A stretch of DNA of 64,000 nucleotides, from positions 1-64,000 of the forward strand of contig JAPLAA010000042.1 of assembly GCA_026393475.1 (NCBI GenBank), written 5' to 3'. The stretch is from Actinomycetota bacterium. Its GTDB lineage: Bacteria > Actinomycetota > Acidimicrobiia > Acidimicrobiales > Ilumatobacteraceae. A program made the translations under genes and the position numbers. Under the pieces are notes generated by a model that saw only the letters and a list, made by a program, of their open reading frames with translations, searched no databases and had not been told where the DNA came from. Positions within the stretch are counted from its first letter, which is position 1. The number at the start of each line of letters is the position of its first letter. This document shows, piece by piece, positions 1-7,051 of the stretch.

Positions 1-200
1 CCACCTGAACAACCACGGCCACGGCCACGCCCGCACGAGCAACGAGCCACGCCGATTCCGACTGTCACGGCCAACTCGACTCACGCCGCGACGACCACGA
101 CGAGACGCCACGAACAACCCGATTGCTCAGCAGTCTCCTAGACAGCCCGGCGTCGCTCGATCGATCGTCGGTCGGTCGGCGGTCGGTCGTCGGTCGGTCG
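1..200. other. Gene-free left edge with simple repeats
   Basis: No convincing reading frame is seen here on either strand. Bases 157-208 are a degenerate tandem of tcggtcgg-type units lying against the stop codon of the metallopeptidase gene. The segment may be the intergenic end of a neighbouring gene outside the window. Confidence 0.5.
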
Positions 201-842
201 TCAGTCGGCGTCGCCCTCGCCGGCCTTCGCGATCAGGTAGCCGATCGCCCGTTCCGACCTGGGGTAGCGGTGCGCGAGCTCCCAGAAGTCGGGCCCGTGG
301 CCGCCGACGTGGAGGTGTGCGAGTTCGTGCACGATCACGTAGTCGACGACCCAGTCGGGGAAGGCGGCGATGCGGTCGGAGATGCGGATCGTGCCGGTGT
401 CGGGTGTGCACGACCCCCAGCGGGTGGTCATGTCGCCGGCCCAGCGGATCTCGGTCGGTCGATGCAGGCCGTACCGCTTCGCCAGCGAGGCGGCGCGGGC
501 CGTGAGGTCGATCCGGTCGCTCGACATCTTGCGGGCGAACCGGCGTGACATCTCCGCCACCCAGTGCGCCTCCTCGGCGCGGCTCATCCACGACGGGATC
601 GCCACGCGCAGCGTGTCGCCGACCAGCTGCGCGCCCACCGACCGCTTGCGCTGCTTCGACCGGGTGACCTCCACCCGGAACGGGGGATCGGCCGGTGCGG
701 GTGCCGGACCAGGCGTCGGAGCCGGCCGTGGCCGATCGGCGCCAGGGATCGCGTCGGGGAGCGCGTCTGCGGCCGCGTCTGGGGTCGCGTCTGGGGTCGC
801 GTCGCCGGGGCCGAACGTGAACGGGAGCTGGTCGCCGTTCAC
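201..842 (-). CDS. YgjP/DUF45-type zinc metallopeptidase
   Basis: This 213-residue protein is probably a soluble zinc metallopeptidase of the YgjP (M48-like) family, whose substrates are mostly unknown. It carries the zinc-binding HELAH motif at about residues 172-176, followed by the family's HGPDFWELAHRY segment, and the upstream TRWGSC element. The start is set at the GTG at 842 because it overlaps the upstream phosphatase stop codon in a GTGA junction, which implies translational coupling; a longer frame up to 1169 is only a shadow of the phosphatase. The first 65 or so residues are a Pro/Ala/Asp-rich low-complexity tail (DATPDATPDA) not typical of the family. Family membership is fairly sure, the biological role is not. 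Confidence 0.85.
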   Translation of the reverse strand: MNGDQLPFTFGPGDATPDATPDAAADALPDAIPGADRPRPAPTPGPAPAPADPPFRVEVTRSKQRKRSVGAQLVGDTLRVAIPSWMSRAEEAHWVAEMSRRFARKMSSDRIDLTARAASLAKRYGLHRPTEIRWAGDMTTRWGSCTPDTGTIRISDRIAAFPDWVVDYVIVHELAHLHVGGHGPDFWELAHRYPRSERAIGYLIAKAGEGDAD

Positions 843-1600
843 AACGCCTCGTGTGCGGTGTGCTCCCCTGCCAGCAGGTGCACGGCCTCGCCGGGGGACA
901 GCACGCCGTCGCGGGCGAGGAACCACGACCCCGACAGGTTCGGCAGCTTCGGCATCTTCCACCCGATCGCCCGCTGCGCCGCGCGGATGACGCCGCCGTG
1001 ACTCACGATCAGCACCTCGCCGCCGGGGTACTGGCGCGCGATGTCGACGAGCGCGGCGAGCAGCCGTGCCGCGGACTCCTCGTACGGTTCGAACCCCTCC
1101 GGTCGGCGGCGCACGTCGAGATAGCCCGGCCAGCCGGCCTCGACCTCGTCGTGGGTGAGGCCCTCCCACGGACCCACGTGGGTCTCGCGCAACCGCTCGT
1201 CGGTGTGCACCGGGCCGACGCCGAGGAGCTCGGCGATGATCTGCGCGGTGCGATGCGCCCGGGCCAAGTCGCTCGACCAGATGGCATCGAACTGGCCCAG
1301 CACCTCCGACGCCTCCACCGCCTGCAGCTCACCCCGACGGGTGAGCGCCACGTCCGCGTGTCCCTGCCACCGACCCGATGCGTTCCACTCGCTCTCGCCG
1401 TGGCGCACGACCAGCAGCCGGGTGGCACCACCCGACGCCGGGTCGGAGGGACGTTCGGGTCGTTGCCCGGGGGACACGAACGGCCGGTCCGGTCGGGCCG
1501 CGCCCCGGTCGGTTCCCCGGTCGATTCCCCGGCCGGTTCCCCGGTCGGTTCCCCGGCCGGTTCCGTGGTCAGGAGGAGATGCCTGCGACCCCATGTCCAT
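839..1600 (-). CDS. Histidine phosphatase (phosphoglycerate mutase-like)
   Basis: The 253-residue protein belongs to the histidine phosphatase (GpmB/CobC-like) superfamily. The catalytic RHGESEW motif lies near residue 70, the second active-site SHGG near residue 205, and the acid/base segment ETHVGPWEG in between. Such enzymes dephosphorylate small metabolites, but the substrate cannot be told from sequence. Residues 14-34 are a Gly/Arg/Thr-Asp repeat encoded by a 12-bp DNA tandem repeat (1511-1570), so the folded enzyme probably starts around residue 58 and a later start is possible. It forms a two-gene operon with the downstream metallopeptidase through a 4-bp overlap. Confidence 0.85.
   Translation of the reverse strand: MDMGSQASPPDHGTGRGTDRGTGRGIDRGTDRGAARPDRPFVSPGQRPERPSDPASGGATRLLVVRHGESEWNASGRWQGHADVALTRRGELQAVEASEVLGQFDAIWSSDLARAHRTAQIIAELLGVGPVHTDERLRETHVGPWEGLTHDEVEAGWPGYLDVRRRPEGFEPYEESAARLLAALVDIARQYPGGEVLIVSHGGVIRAAQRAIGWKMPKLPNLSGSWFLARDGVLSPGEAVHLLAGEHTAHEAL
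1511..1570. repeat. 12-bp tandem repeat, five copies
   Basis: Five units of ggttccccggtc (with small variations) run in phase with the reading frame and encode the GTGRGTDRG-like N-terminus of the histidine phosphatase on the minus strand. Confidence 0.85.
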
Positions 1601-1625
1601 CGAGGGTATCCGCGCGCCGCACGGG

Positions 1626-1631
1626 TACGAT
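1626..1631 (+). promoter_or_regulatory. -10 box TACGAT for the MoaD-like gene
   Basis: TACGAT is followed by 7 bases and then the ATG at 1639, so transcription should start at or next to the start codon (leaderless). Confidence 0.55.
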
Positions 1632-1638
1632 CGGGCAG

Positions 1639-1881
1639 ATGGCAGTGCTCCGGTTGTTCGCGTCGGCCCGTGAGGCCGCCGGAACGGGCTCGGACGTGGT
1701 CGACGGGACCACGGTCGGCGAGGTCCTCGACCTCGCCGTCGACCGCTATGGTGCCGCGTTCGCCCGGGTGCTCGGCACCTGTCGAGTCTGGGTGAACGGC
1801 GATGCGGCCGATCGGTCCGCGGCCGTCGCGCCGACGGACGAAGTGGCGGTGCTGCCGCCCGTGAGTGGAGGATGCCAGTGA
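1639..1881 (+). CDS. MoaD/ThiS-family sulfur carrier with GGCQ tail
   Basis: This 80-residue protein has the length and beta-grasp pattern of MoaD/ThiS sulfur carriers (AVLRLFASAREAAG at the N-terminus, VAVLPPVSGG at the C-terminus). In canonical MoaD the chain ends at the Gly-Gly that is adenylated and thiocarboxylated by an E1-like enzyme. Here the reading frame continues two residues, Cys-Gln, past the Gly-Gly. Family members with such tails (QbsE-like) are trimmed by a JAMM protease before use. No E1 or JAMM gene is nearby, so the pathway (molybdopterin, cysteine or other thio-transfer) is open. The gene overlaps the next start by 4 bp (GTGA). Confidence 0.8.
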   Translation: MAVLRLFASAREAAGTGSDVVDGTTVGEVLDLAVDRYGAAFARVLGTCRVWVNGDAADRSAAVAPTDEVAVLPPVSGGCQ

Positions 1882-2369
1882 CCGATCTCGACCCGACCCT
1901 GCTGCCGCTCGACGAGCTGCGGTCCCTGCGGGCGTCCTTGCAGCACGACGACGACGCCGTGTCCTACGTCCGCCGGCTGGCCCAGGCCCGCCTCGACCTG
2001 CTCGACGCGGAGATCCGTCGCCGCGACCGGCACGCCGACCCCGCCGTCATCACGAGCGAGCTGCCGGTCATCCTCGGCAACCACCTCACCGGCGGCCCGG
2101 CCCGTCCGCCCCGTCCTGCCGAGGACGCGAGCGATCATCCGCTCGCCCTCCAGCTCGAGGACATGTGGAACGAGCACGGCGGCAGCGATCTGCCCTCGCT
2201 CGACGACGACGAGTTGATCGCGCTGCGCAGCGAGCTGCGGATCTTCGAGCAGAGCCGCTCGAAGGAGCGCAAGGAGCTGTTCGGTCGCATCGATGCACTC
2301 AGCGCCGAGCTGGTGCGTCGGTATCGGGAGGGCGAGGCCGACATCGAAGGGCTGCTCGCCGACGAGTGA
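1878..2369 (+). CDS. RsiG-like c-di-GMP-responsive anti-sigma factor candidate
   Basis: The 163-residue protein looks like RsiG, the actinobacterial anti-sigma factor that holds WhiG when bound to c-di-GMP. Two helices joined by a loose linker carry the family signature E(X)3S(X)2R(X)3Q(X)3D. Helix 1 has D25, S29, R32, Q36, D40 (Asp in place of the first Glu). Helix 2 has E124, S128, R131, F135, D139 (Phe in place of Gln) and ends in the family-typical IDALSAELVRRYREGEA. The start is the GTG at 1878, with GGAGG at 1867-1871 six bases upstream and a GTGA overlap with the MoaD-like gene; the ATG at 1872 has no room for a ribosome site. No whiG-like sigma gene is in the window, so the partner is inferred. 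Confidence 0.72.
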   Translation: MTDLDPTLLPLDELRSLRASLQHDDDAVSYVRRLAQARLDLLDAEIRRRDRHADPAVITSELPVILGNHLTGGPARPPRPAEDASDHPLALQLEDMWNEHGGSDLPSLDDDELIALRSELRIFEQSRSKERKELFGRIDALSAELVRRYREGEADIEGLLADE

Positions 2370-2398
2370 TCGATCGGCCTGCGCAGAAGGTCCCGCAC

Positions 2399-2791
2399 AT
2401 GCCCTCCATGCCGCCGATCCACTCGCCCCTCGACGACCTCGACAAGCGGATCGCCGACGTCGGCGAGTTCATCAAGTCCCAGCGCGAGACCGCTCGTATG
2501 AGCGTGCGCCGCCTCGCCGACCTGGCCGGGGTGAGCAACCCCTACCTGTCGCAGATCGAGCGGGGGCTGCGCAAGCCCAGCGCCGAGATCCTCCAGCAGA
2601 TCGCCAAGGCGCTCCAGATCAGCGCCGAGACCCTGTACGTGCGCGCCGGTTTCCTCAGCGACGACGCCGACAGCGGCGACAACGCCGTGCGCGATGCCGT
2701 CGCCCGCGACCCGAAGCTCACGCCCGAACAGCGGCACGCGCTGCTCAACGTGTACGAGAGCTTCGTCGCGAGCACCCGCGACGCCGAGTGA
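2399..2791 (+). CDS. XRE-family helix-turn-helix regulator
   Basis: This 130-residue cytoplasmic protein has a single Cro/C1-type HTH at about residues 20-80, with recognition region SVRRLADLAGVSNPYLSQIERGLRKPS. The C-terminal 50 residues are acidic and helical with no recognised domain. Close relatives are common as single-copy regulators in actinomycetes. The ATG at 2399 has AGAAGG eight bases upstream. It follows the RsiG-like gene by 29 bases on the same strand and probably shares its transcript. Target genes are unknown. Confidence 0.85.
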   Translation: MPSMPPIHSPLDDLDKRIADVGEFIKSQRETARMSVRRLADLAGVSNPYLSQIERGLRKPSAEILQQIAKALQISAETLYVRAGFLSDDADSGDNAVRDAVARDPKLTPEQRHALLNVYESFVASTRDAE

Positions 2792-2877
2792 CCCGCCGCC
2801 GGCGGGCGATCCCGGCGTCCTCGGGGCCCTGGTCGGGGTCTCGGACCGGGCCTGACAGGGAATGGTGACGAGGTCGC

Positions 2878-2883
2878 TAGGGT
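2878..2883 (+). promoter_or_regulatory. -10 box TAGGGT upstream of mshA
   Basis: TAGGGT lies 11 bases before the GTG at 2895 and downstream of the alternative start at 2862. This argues for the shorter protein. Confidence 0.4.
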
Positions 2884-2894
2884 TTCCCTTCTCC

Positions 2895-4109
2895 GTGCAA
2901 CGTGTGGCCGTCATCTCACTCCACACCTCCCCCCTGGCGCAGCCGGGGTCGGGGGACAGTGGTGGCATGAACGTCTACGTGCGCGAACTCGTGTCGTCGC
3001 TCGCCCAGGGTGGCAACGACTGCACCACCTACACCCGTGCCGACCGTCCCGGTCTGCCCGAGGTGGTGCAGATCGAACCGGGTCACCGGGTCGTGCACGT
3101 GCACGCCGGCCCGTACGACCTCCGCAAGGAGGATCTGCCGAGCGTGATCGACGAGTTCACCGACGGTGTGCGCCGTCATCTCGACGGCGAGTTCCCGGCC
3201 GACGTGCTGCACGCGAACTACTTCCTGAGCGGCCTCGTGGCGCATCGGCTCAAGCACGAGCGCGACCTGCCGTTCGCCACCACGTTCCACACCCTCGCCC
3301 GGGTGAAGGCAGAGGGCGGCGATCTCGAGCCGGCCTGGCGCGAGCGGGCCGAGACCGAGATCATCGGCTGCGCGGACGTCATCTGTGTCAACTGCGACGA
3401 GGAGGAGCGGCAGTTCCGCCGCCTCTACGGTGACCCGCCCGGTCGCATCGAGGTGATCGCTCCTGCGGTCGAGCACGCCTTCTTCGCACCGGGCGAGCGG
3501 GCCGGTGCCCGTCGTGCCCTCGAACTGCCCGACGACGTCCCGGTCGTGTTGTTCGTCGGACGCATCCAGCCGCTCAAGGGGCCCGACGTGGCGGTGCGTG
3601 CGCTGGCGGCGATGGCCCGACGTGACGCGATGCTGCTCGTCGTCGGCGGCGCGAGCGGACAGGAGGGCGACGGCGAGGTGCAGCGCCTCCACGCGCTCAT
3701 CGACGAGTTGGGCGTACGCGACCGGGTGCGCTTCGTGCCACCCCAGCCGCACCACATCCTCTCGACCTACTACCGCGCCGCCGATGCCGTCGTGGTGCCG
3801 AGCCGCAGCGAGAGCTTCGGACTCGTCGCCCTCGAGGCCTCGGCCTGCGGCGTGCCGGTGGTGGCGAGCGCGGTGGGTGGCCTGCTCACCCTCGTCGACC
3901 ATGGCGAGTCCGGCTTCCTCGTGCCCGACCGCGACCCCGTCGAATTCGCCCGGTACCTCGACGCGCTGCTCGACGACCCGGCGCTGGCCGCCCGGCTCGG
4001 TCGGCGGGGCTACGAGCGTTCGCTGCGGTACACCTGGGGCCTCGCCGCCGCCAGGTTGCGACGCGTGTACGCCGACCTCACGATCCGCGAGCTGGTGGCC
4101 TGCGGATGA
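2895..4109 (+). CDS. mshA: MshA-type glycosyltransferase (mycothiol pathway)
   Basis: The protein (404 residues from the GTG at 2895; a longer start at 2862 is possible) is a GT4 glycosyltransferase resembling MshA. MshA joins GlcNAc to inositol 3-phosphate in the first step of mycothiol synthesis. The N-terminal SLHTSPLAQPGSGDSGGMNVYV matches the MshA donor/acceptor loop closely, FVGRIQPLKGPD marks the nucleotide-sugar domain, and the ESFGLVALEASACGVPVV block holds the catalytic E(X)7E pair. It overlaps the downstream YbjN gene by 4 bp (ATGA), the same gene pair seen next to mshA in mycobacteria. The cytosolic thiol mycothiol is an actinomycete hallmark. A related GT4 with another acceptor cannot be fully excluded. 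Confidence 0.85.
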   Translation: MQRVAVISLHTSPLAQPGSGDSGGMNVYVRELVSSLAQGGNDCTTYTRADRPGLPEVVQIEPGHRVVHVHAGPYDLRKEDLPSVIDEFTDGVRRHLDGEFPADVLHANYFLSGLVAHRLKHERDLPFATTFHTLARVKAEGGDLEPAWRERAETEIIGCADVICVNCDEEERQFRRLYGDPPGRIEVIAPAVEHAFFAPGERAGARRALELPDDVPVVLFVGRIQPLKGPDVAVRALAAMARRDAMLLVVGGASGQEGDGEVQRLHALIDELGVRDRVRFVPPQPHHILSTYYRAADAVVVPSRSESFGLVALEASACGVPVVASAVGGLLTLVDHGESGFLVPDRDPVEFARYLDALLDDPALAARLGRRGYERSLRYTWGLAAARLRRVYADLTIRELVACG

Positions 4110-4573
4110 CCGACGTCTTCGGCGACGACCAGCTCGCGCTGCTCGAACGGCGGATCGACGAGTGGTTCGCCGGGTTCCGGGCCGACAACCCGGCGATCGC
4201 CGCGGTCGACCGTGGTGAGGGCGACGAGCTTCGCTGGTACGTGCGCATGCACGGCGAGGCCAAGGAGTACATCACCCTGTGGTTCACGCTCGGCCAGCGC
4301 ACCCTGCGCTACGAGGCGTACGTGATGCCGGCGCCGTTGGAGAACGCCGCGCTGGTGTACGAGCAGGCCCTGCGCCGCAACGAGAAGCTCGTCGGCGTGC
4401 ACTTCGCGATCGGGATCGAGGACGCCCTGTTCCTCCGCGGTGAGCTGCCGCTCGCCGCGTTGTCGGAGGCCGAGCTCGACCGGGTGGTCGGCTCGATGTA
4501 CGCGACGGTCGAGCAGGCCTTCCCGTCGCTGATCCGGCTCGGCTACGCCAGCCACTTCGCCGACGAGTCCTGA
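4106..4573 (+). CDS. YbjN-domain protein
   Basis: The 155-residue protein has the YbjN / type III chaperone-like fold, seen in the pattern WYVRMHGEAKEYITLWFTLGQRTLRYEAYVMPAP and the later LRRNEKLVGVHFAIGIEDALFLRGELPL. YbjN proteins are small soluble alpha/beta proteins with poorly defined regulatory or chaperone roles. It is translationally coupled to mshA (ATGA overlap), an arrangement conserved in actinomycetes, which hints at a link to thiol or redox metabolism. The precise function is unknown. Confidence 0.85.
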   Translation: MTDVFGDDQLALLERRIDEWFAGFRADNPAIAAVDRGEGDELRWYVRMHGEAKEYITLWFTLGQRTLRYEAYVMPAPLENAALVYEQALRRNEKLVGVHFAIGIEDALFLRGELPLAALSEAELDRVVGSMYATVEQAFPSLIRLGYASHFADES

Positions 4574-4660
4574 CCCCGTCCGTCCGGCTGGCGGACCTCC
4601 CGTCGCATCCGAGTCACCCGTTTTCCGATCGTCGCCGGTCGCTGTCCTCTGTGGGGGTGC

Positions 4661-4704
4661 GCAGGTGAGCGGCACGATCGGGGAACGCCGTGCCGCTCAC
4701 CTGC
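4661..4704. other. Perfect 16-bp hairpin between ybjN and proC
   Basis: The arms 4661-4676 and 4689-4704 are exact inverted copies (GCAGGTGAGCGGCACG) around a 12-base loop. There is no T-run on either side, so it is not a classical intrinsic terminator. It could be a factor-assisted terminator for mshA-ybjN or a structured or DNA-bound element upstream of proC. Confidence 0.7.
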
Positions 4705-4799
4705 TCGCCCATCAGGCGGCGCAACTCACCGAGGGCGCAGTCGTCGAACCGCCACCGCTCGAACCGGAAAGGGTCGCGATCGCTGGATGTCGGTGCTCG

Positions 4800-4805
4800 T
4801 AGGCT
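4800..4805 (+). promoter_or_regulatory. -10 box TAGGCT for proC
   Basis: TAGGCT is followed by 6 bases and then the ATG at 4812, giving a predicted leaderless proC mRNA. Confidence 0.55.
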
Positions 4806-4811
4806 CGCGAC

Positions 4812-5615
4812 ATGACAGCTCGGGTGGTCCTCGTCGGTGGCGGCAACATGGGGGCCGCCCTGCTCGGCGGCATGATCGCCGGCGGGTGGGCCCCGCCCGA
4901 GCAGCTCGCCGTCGTGGAGGTGCTCGCCCCGCGCCGGGCGGTGCTCGAGGGGCTCTTCCCGGGTGTCGCCGTCCGAGCGCTCGTCGAGGACGCGCCGGCC
5001 GACGGTGCCGTCATCGCGGTGAAGCCGAACGACGTCGCTGCTGCCGTCACCGCTGCGGTCGTCGCCGGGGCGCGCCGCGTGCTGAGCATCGCCGCCGGGG
5101 TGTCGATCGCGACGCTCGAGGCCGCCGCGTCGGCAGCGACGGCGGAACCCGTCGCGGTGGTGCGGGCGATGCCGAACACGCCGGCGTTGGTGGGCGAGGG
5201 CGCAGCGGCCATCGCCGGTGGCTCGTCGGCGGCGGAGGACGATCTGGCCTGGGCCGAGAGCATCCTCGGTGCGGTCGGATCGGTGGTGCGAGTGCCCGAG
5301 TACCAACTCGACGCGGTCACCGGCCTGGCCGGTTCGGGCCCGGCGTACCTGTTCCTGGTGGCCGAGTCGCTCATCGATGCGGGTGTGCTCGCCGGCCTCG
5401 CCCGCCCGATCGCCGAGGCGCTCGTCACGCAGTTGTTCGTCGGCTCGGCCGCGCTGCTGGCCGATCGAGGCGATCCGGCGGCATTGCGGGCGATGGTCAC
5501 CTCGCCGGGTGGCACCACGGCGGCGGGCCTCCGCCAGCTGGAGGCGGGCGGTGTGCGGGCCGCGTTCCTGGAGGCCGTGATGGCCGCCGCGCAGCGCAGC
5601 CGCGACCTGGGCTGA
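4812..5615 (+). CDS. proC: Pyrroline-5-carboxylate reductase
   Basis: ProC reduces 1-pyrroline-5-carboxylate to L-proline with NAD(P)H in the cytoplasm. The 267-residue length is typical. The Rossmann motif VGGGNMGAAL is at residues 7-16, VRAMPNTPALVGEG is near residue 117, and the C-terminal block LAGSGPAYLFLVAESL plus TSPGGTTAAGLRQLE is the family substrate-binding and dimer signature. It stands alone between two intergenic regions with structured elements. The ATG at 4812 is supported by a -10 box 6 bases upstream. Confidence 0.95.
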   Translation: MTARVVLVGGGNMGAALLGGMIAGGWAPPEQLAVVEVLAPRRAVLEGLFPGVAVRALVEDAPADGAVIAVKPNDVAAAVTAAVVAGARRVLSIAAGVSIATLEAAASAATAEPVAVVRAMPNTPALVGEGAAAIAGGSSAAEDDLAWAESILGAVGSVVRVPEYQLDAVTGLAGSGPAYLFLVAESLIDAGVLAGLARPIAEALVTQLFVGSAALLADRGDPAALRAMVTSPGGTTAAGLRQLEAGGVRAAFLEAVMAAAQRSRDLG

Positions 5616-5800
5616 TCCACGGTCGCGCTCGACACGGGGTCCGCGTCGAATCACATGACTGTCATTTCCCGAAGAGAATTTCGAAGATTTTCCGACGTGA
5701 CTCTTTTCTCATCGCAACGGCGCGCCTACAGTTCCTGTCGGTCGTCATGACCACCGGCTGATTCGTCAACCGGAGTCGCGCCCCGCAAGGGCAGCGCAGG

Positions 5801-5846
5801 ACGGGCTGGTGCCATCGGGGGGTTGGCACCGGCCCGTTCGATTTTT
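5801..5846 (+). terminator. Intrinsic terminator
   Basis: Arms 5801-5813 (acgggctggtgcc) and 5825-5837 pair over 13 bp with one G-U wobble around an 11-base loop, and ATTTTT follows at 5841-5846. This is the clearest rho-independent terminator in the window. It would stop a transcript coming from the AT-rich patch or from proC. Confidence 0.75.
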
Positions 5847-5926
5847 CCGCCCGCGCGCCCGGCCGGTGACGCACGCCCCGGCCCCGGCGCCCGAGCACGC
5901 CGCCGGGGACGACCCGGTGCGACCGG

Positions 5927-5932
5927 TAGCGT
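5927..5932 (+). promoter_or_regulatory. -10 box TAGCGT for the SAM hydrolase gene
   Basis: TAGCGT is followed by 7 bases and then the ATG at 5940. This places the true start 39 codons inside the longer open frame that begins at 5823. Confidence 0.6.
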
Positions 5933-5939
5933 GCGCCGG

Positions 5940-6821
5940 ATGGGCCGCCGCCACGAGACCGTCTCGTTCCTCTCCGATTTCGGCACGCGTGACGAATGCG
6001 TCGGCGTGGTGAAGGCCGTCGTTCGCGACCTGGCGCCGCACGCCCGCGTGATCGACCTCACCCACGAGATCCCGCCCTTCGACGTACGCGCCGGCAGCCT
6101 GGCCCTCGCCCGTGCCATCTCCTACGTGCCCAACGGTGTCGTGCTCGCCGTCGTCGACCCCGGCGTCGGCACAAGCCGCCGTGCGGTGGCGATCGAGGTG
6201 GCCGACGGGGCCGGTGTGCTCGTCGGGCCCGACAATGGACTCCTCGCCCCCGCCGTGGCGATGGCCGGCGGCGCCGAGCGCTGCGTGGTGCTCACCAACG
6301 CCGAGTTCCACCTCGAGGCCCCCGGCGTCACCTTCGCCGGCCGCGACGTGTTCGCGTCGGTGGCCGCCCACCTCTGCAACGGCGTCGACCTGGCCGAACT
6401 CGGCGAGTCGATCGAGGCCGAGCTGCTGCTCCCCGGCGTGGTGCCGCTGCCGCGCGACGAGGGCGACACGATCCTGTGCGAGGTGCTGTGGGTCGACCGG
6501 TTCGGCAACTGCCAGTTGAACGTCGGCCCCGACGAGATCGCCCACTTCGGCGATCGGCTCCGCGTGGTCGTCGGCACGCCGACGGGCGGCGGCGCCGATC
6601 CTGTGGTGCGCATCGCGTCCCGCGTCGGCACCTATGCCGAGGTCGGCGTCGGGGCCGTGGGGCTCGTCACCGATGCGAGCGGCATGATCTCGCTCGTACT
6701 CGACCGCCGCTCGGCGGCCGAGGAGCTGTCCGCCTCGGCGGGCGACCAGGTGCTGCTCGCCCCACTCGGCGACGACGAGCCCCGTGGGGTCACCAGCCCC
6801 GTCACCCTCCGCCGTCCCTGA
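5940..6821 (+). CDS. SAM hydroxide adenosyltransferase (DUF62 family)
   Basis: This 293-residue protein belongs to the fluorinase/chlorinase-like family of S-adenosylmethionine hydrolases, which split SAM into adenosine and methionine using water or hydroxide. The N-terminal VSFLSDFGTRDECVGVVKAV, the HEIPPFDVRAGSLALA segment and the VDPGVGTSRRAVAIE block (bearing the Asp and Arg/His environment of the hydroxide site) are all present. The C-terminal domain includes DRFGNCQLN. Nothing suggests a halogenase. The start follows a -10 box with a 7-base spacer. Physiological reasons for SAM hydrolysis in housekeeping contexts are unclear. Confidence 0.88.
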   Translation: MGRRHETVSFLSDFGTRDECVGVVKAVVRDLAPHARVIDLTHEIPPFDVRAGSLALARAISYVPNGVVLAVVDPGVGTSRRAVAIEVADGAGVLVGPDNGLLAPAVAMAGGAERCVVLTNAEFHLEAPGVTFAGRDVFASVAAHLCNGVDLAELGESIEAELLLPGVVPLPRDEGDTILCEVLWVDRFGNCQLNVGPDEIAHFGDRLRVVVGTPTGGGADPVVRIASRVGTYAEVGVGAVGLVTDASGMISLVLDRRSAAEELSASAGDQVLLAPLGDDEPRGVTSPVTLRRP

Positions 6822-6922
6822 ACCGTCCCTCACCCGTCCCTCGACCGTCCGTCGACCGTCCGTCGCGGGCGTGACCCTCGTCCGGCCCTGGTGCGGCCTG
6901 AAGGGCCCACGGGTGGCACGGG

Positions 6923-6928
6923 TAGGGT
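6923..6928 (+). promoter_or_regulatory. -10 box TAGGGT for a 27-residue ORF
   Basis: TAGGGT plus a 7-base spacer leads directly to the ATG at 6936, the same spacing as at the long leaderless genes of the window. Confidence 0.5.
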
Positions 6929-6935
6929 GACGGCG

Positions 6936-7019
6936 ATGCGCCCCGCCACCACGCTCACGCTCGGACTGCTGCTGCTCGCCATCATGGCGGCCGGCATCAT
7001 CTCGCTGCTCCGTCTCTGA
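6936..7019 (+). CDS. Small 27-residue single-span membrane protein
   Basis: The frame ATG-6936 to TGA-7019 encodes 27 residues: a short MRPATT start and then an unbroken hydrophobic stretch of about 18 residues ending in LLRL. It looks like a single membrane helix. Support comes from the leaderless -10 box at 6923-6928 and from codon use rich in G or C at third positions. It sits between the convergent SAM hydrolase and XRE genes. No family is recognised and the role is unknown. Confidence 0.5.
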   Translation: MRPATTLTLGLLLLAIMAAGIISLLRL

Positions 7020-7051
7020 CCCGCCCCGCCCCCTCGGGTCGACGGACCCGG

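Larger units (their letters stand above)
5616..5939 (+). other. Gene-free 324-base region with AT-rich patch and terminator
   Basis: No protein gene is supported here. Bases about 5650-5720 are clearly richer in A and T than the surroundings (attttccg, ctcttttctc), a palindrome ATGACTGTCAT sits at 5655-5665, and a TACAGT -10-like box lies near 5728-5735. A strong intrinsic terminator ends the segment at 5846. A small RNA of about 110 bases, or the leader of a short transcript, would fit the layout. No known riboswitch family was recognised. Confidence 0.4.

Noticed and set aside
201-1169. Longer 322-codon frame for the metallopeptidase
   Set aside because: The first 109 codons run antisense-frame through the histidine phosphatase and are Arg-rich shadow sequence; the GTGA overlap at 842 marks the real start.
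5801-5846. Six-cytosine loop on the minus strand, recalling the actinobacterial 6C RNA
   Set aside because: Only one C-rich loop is present and no T-run follows in that direction; the plus-strand terminator explains the hairpin better.
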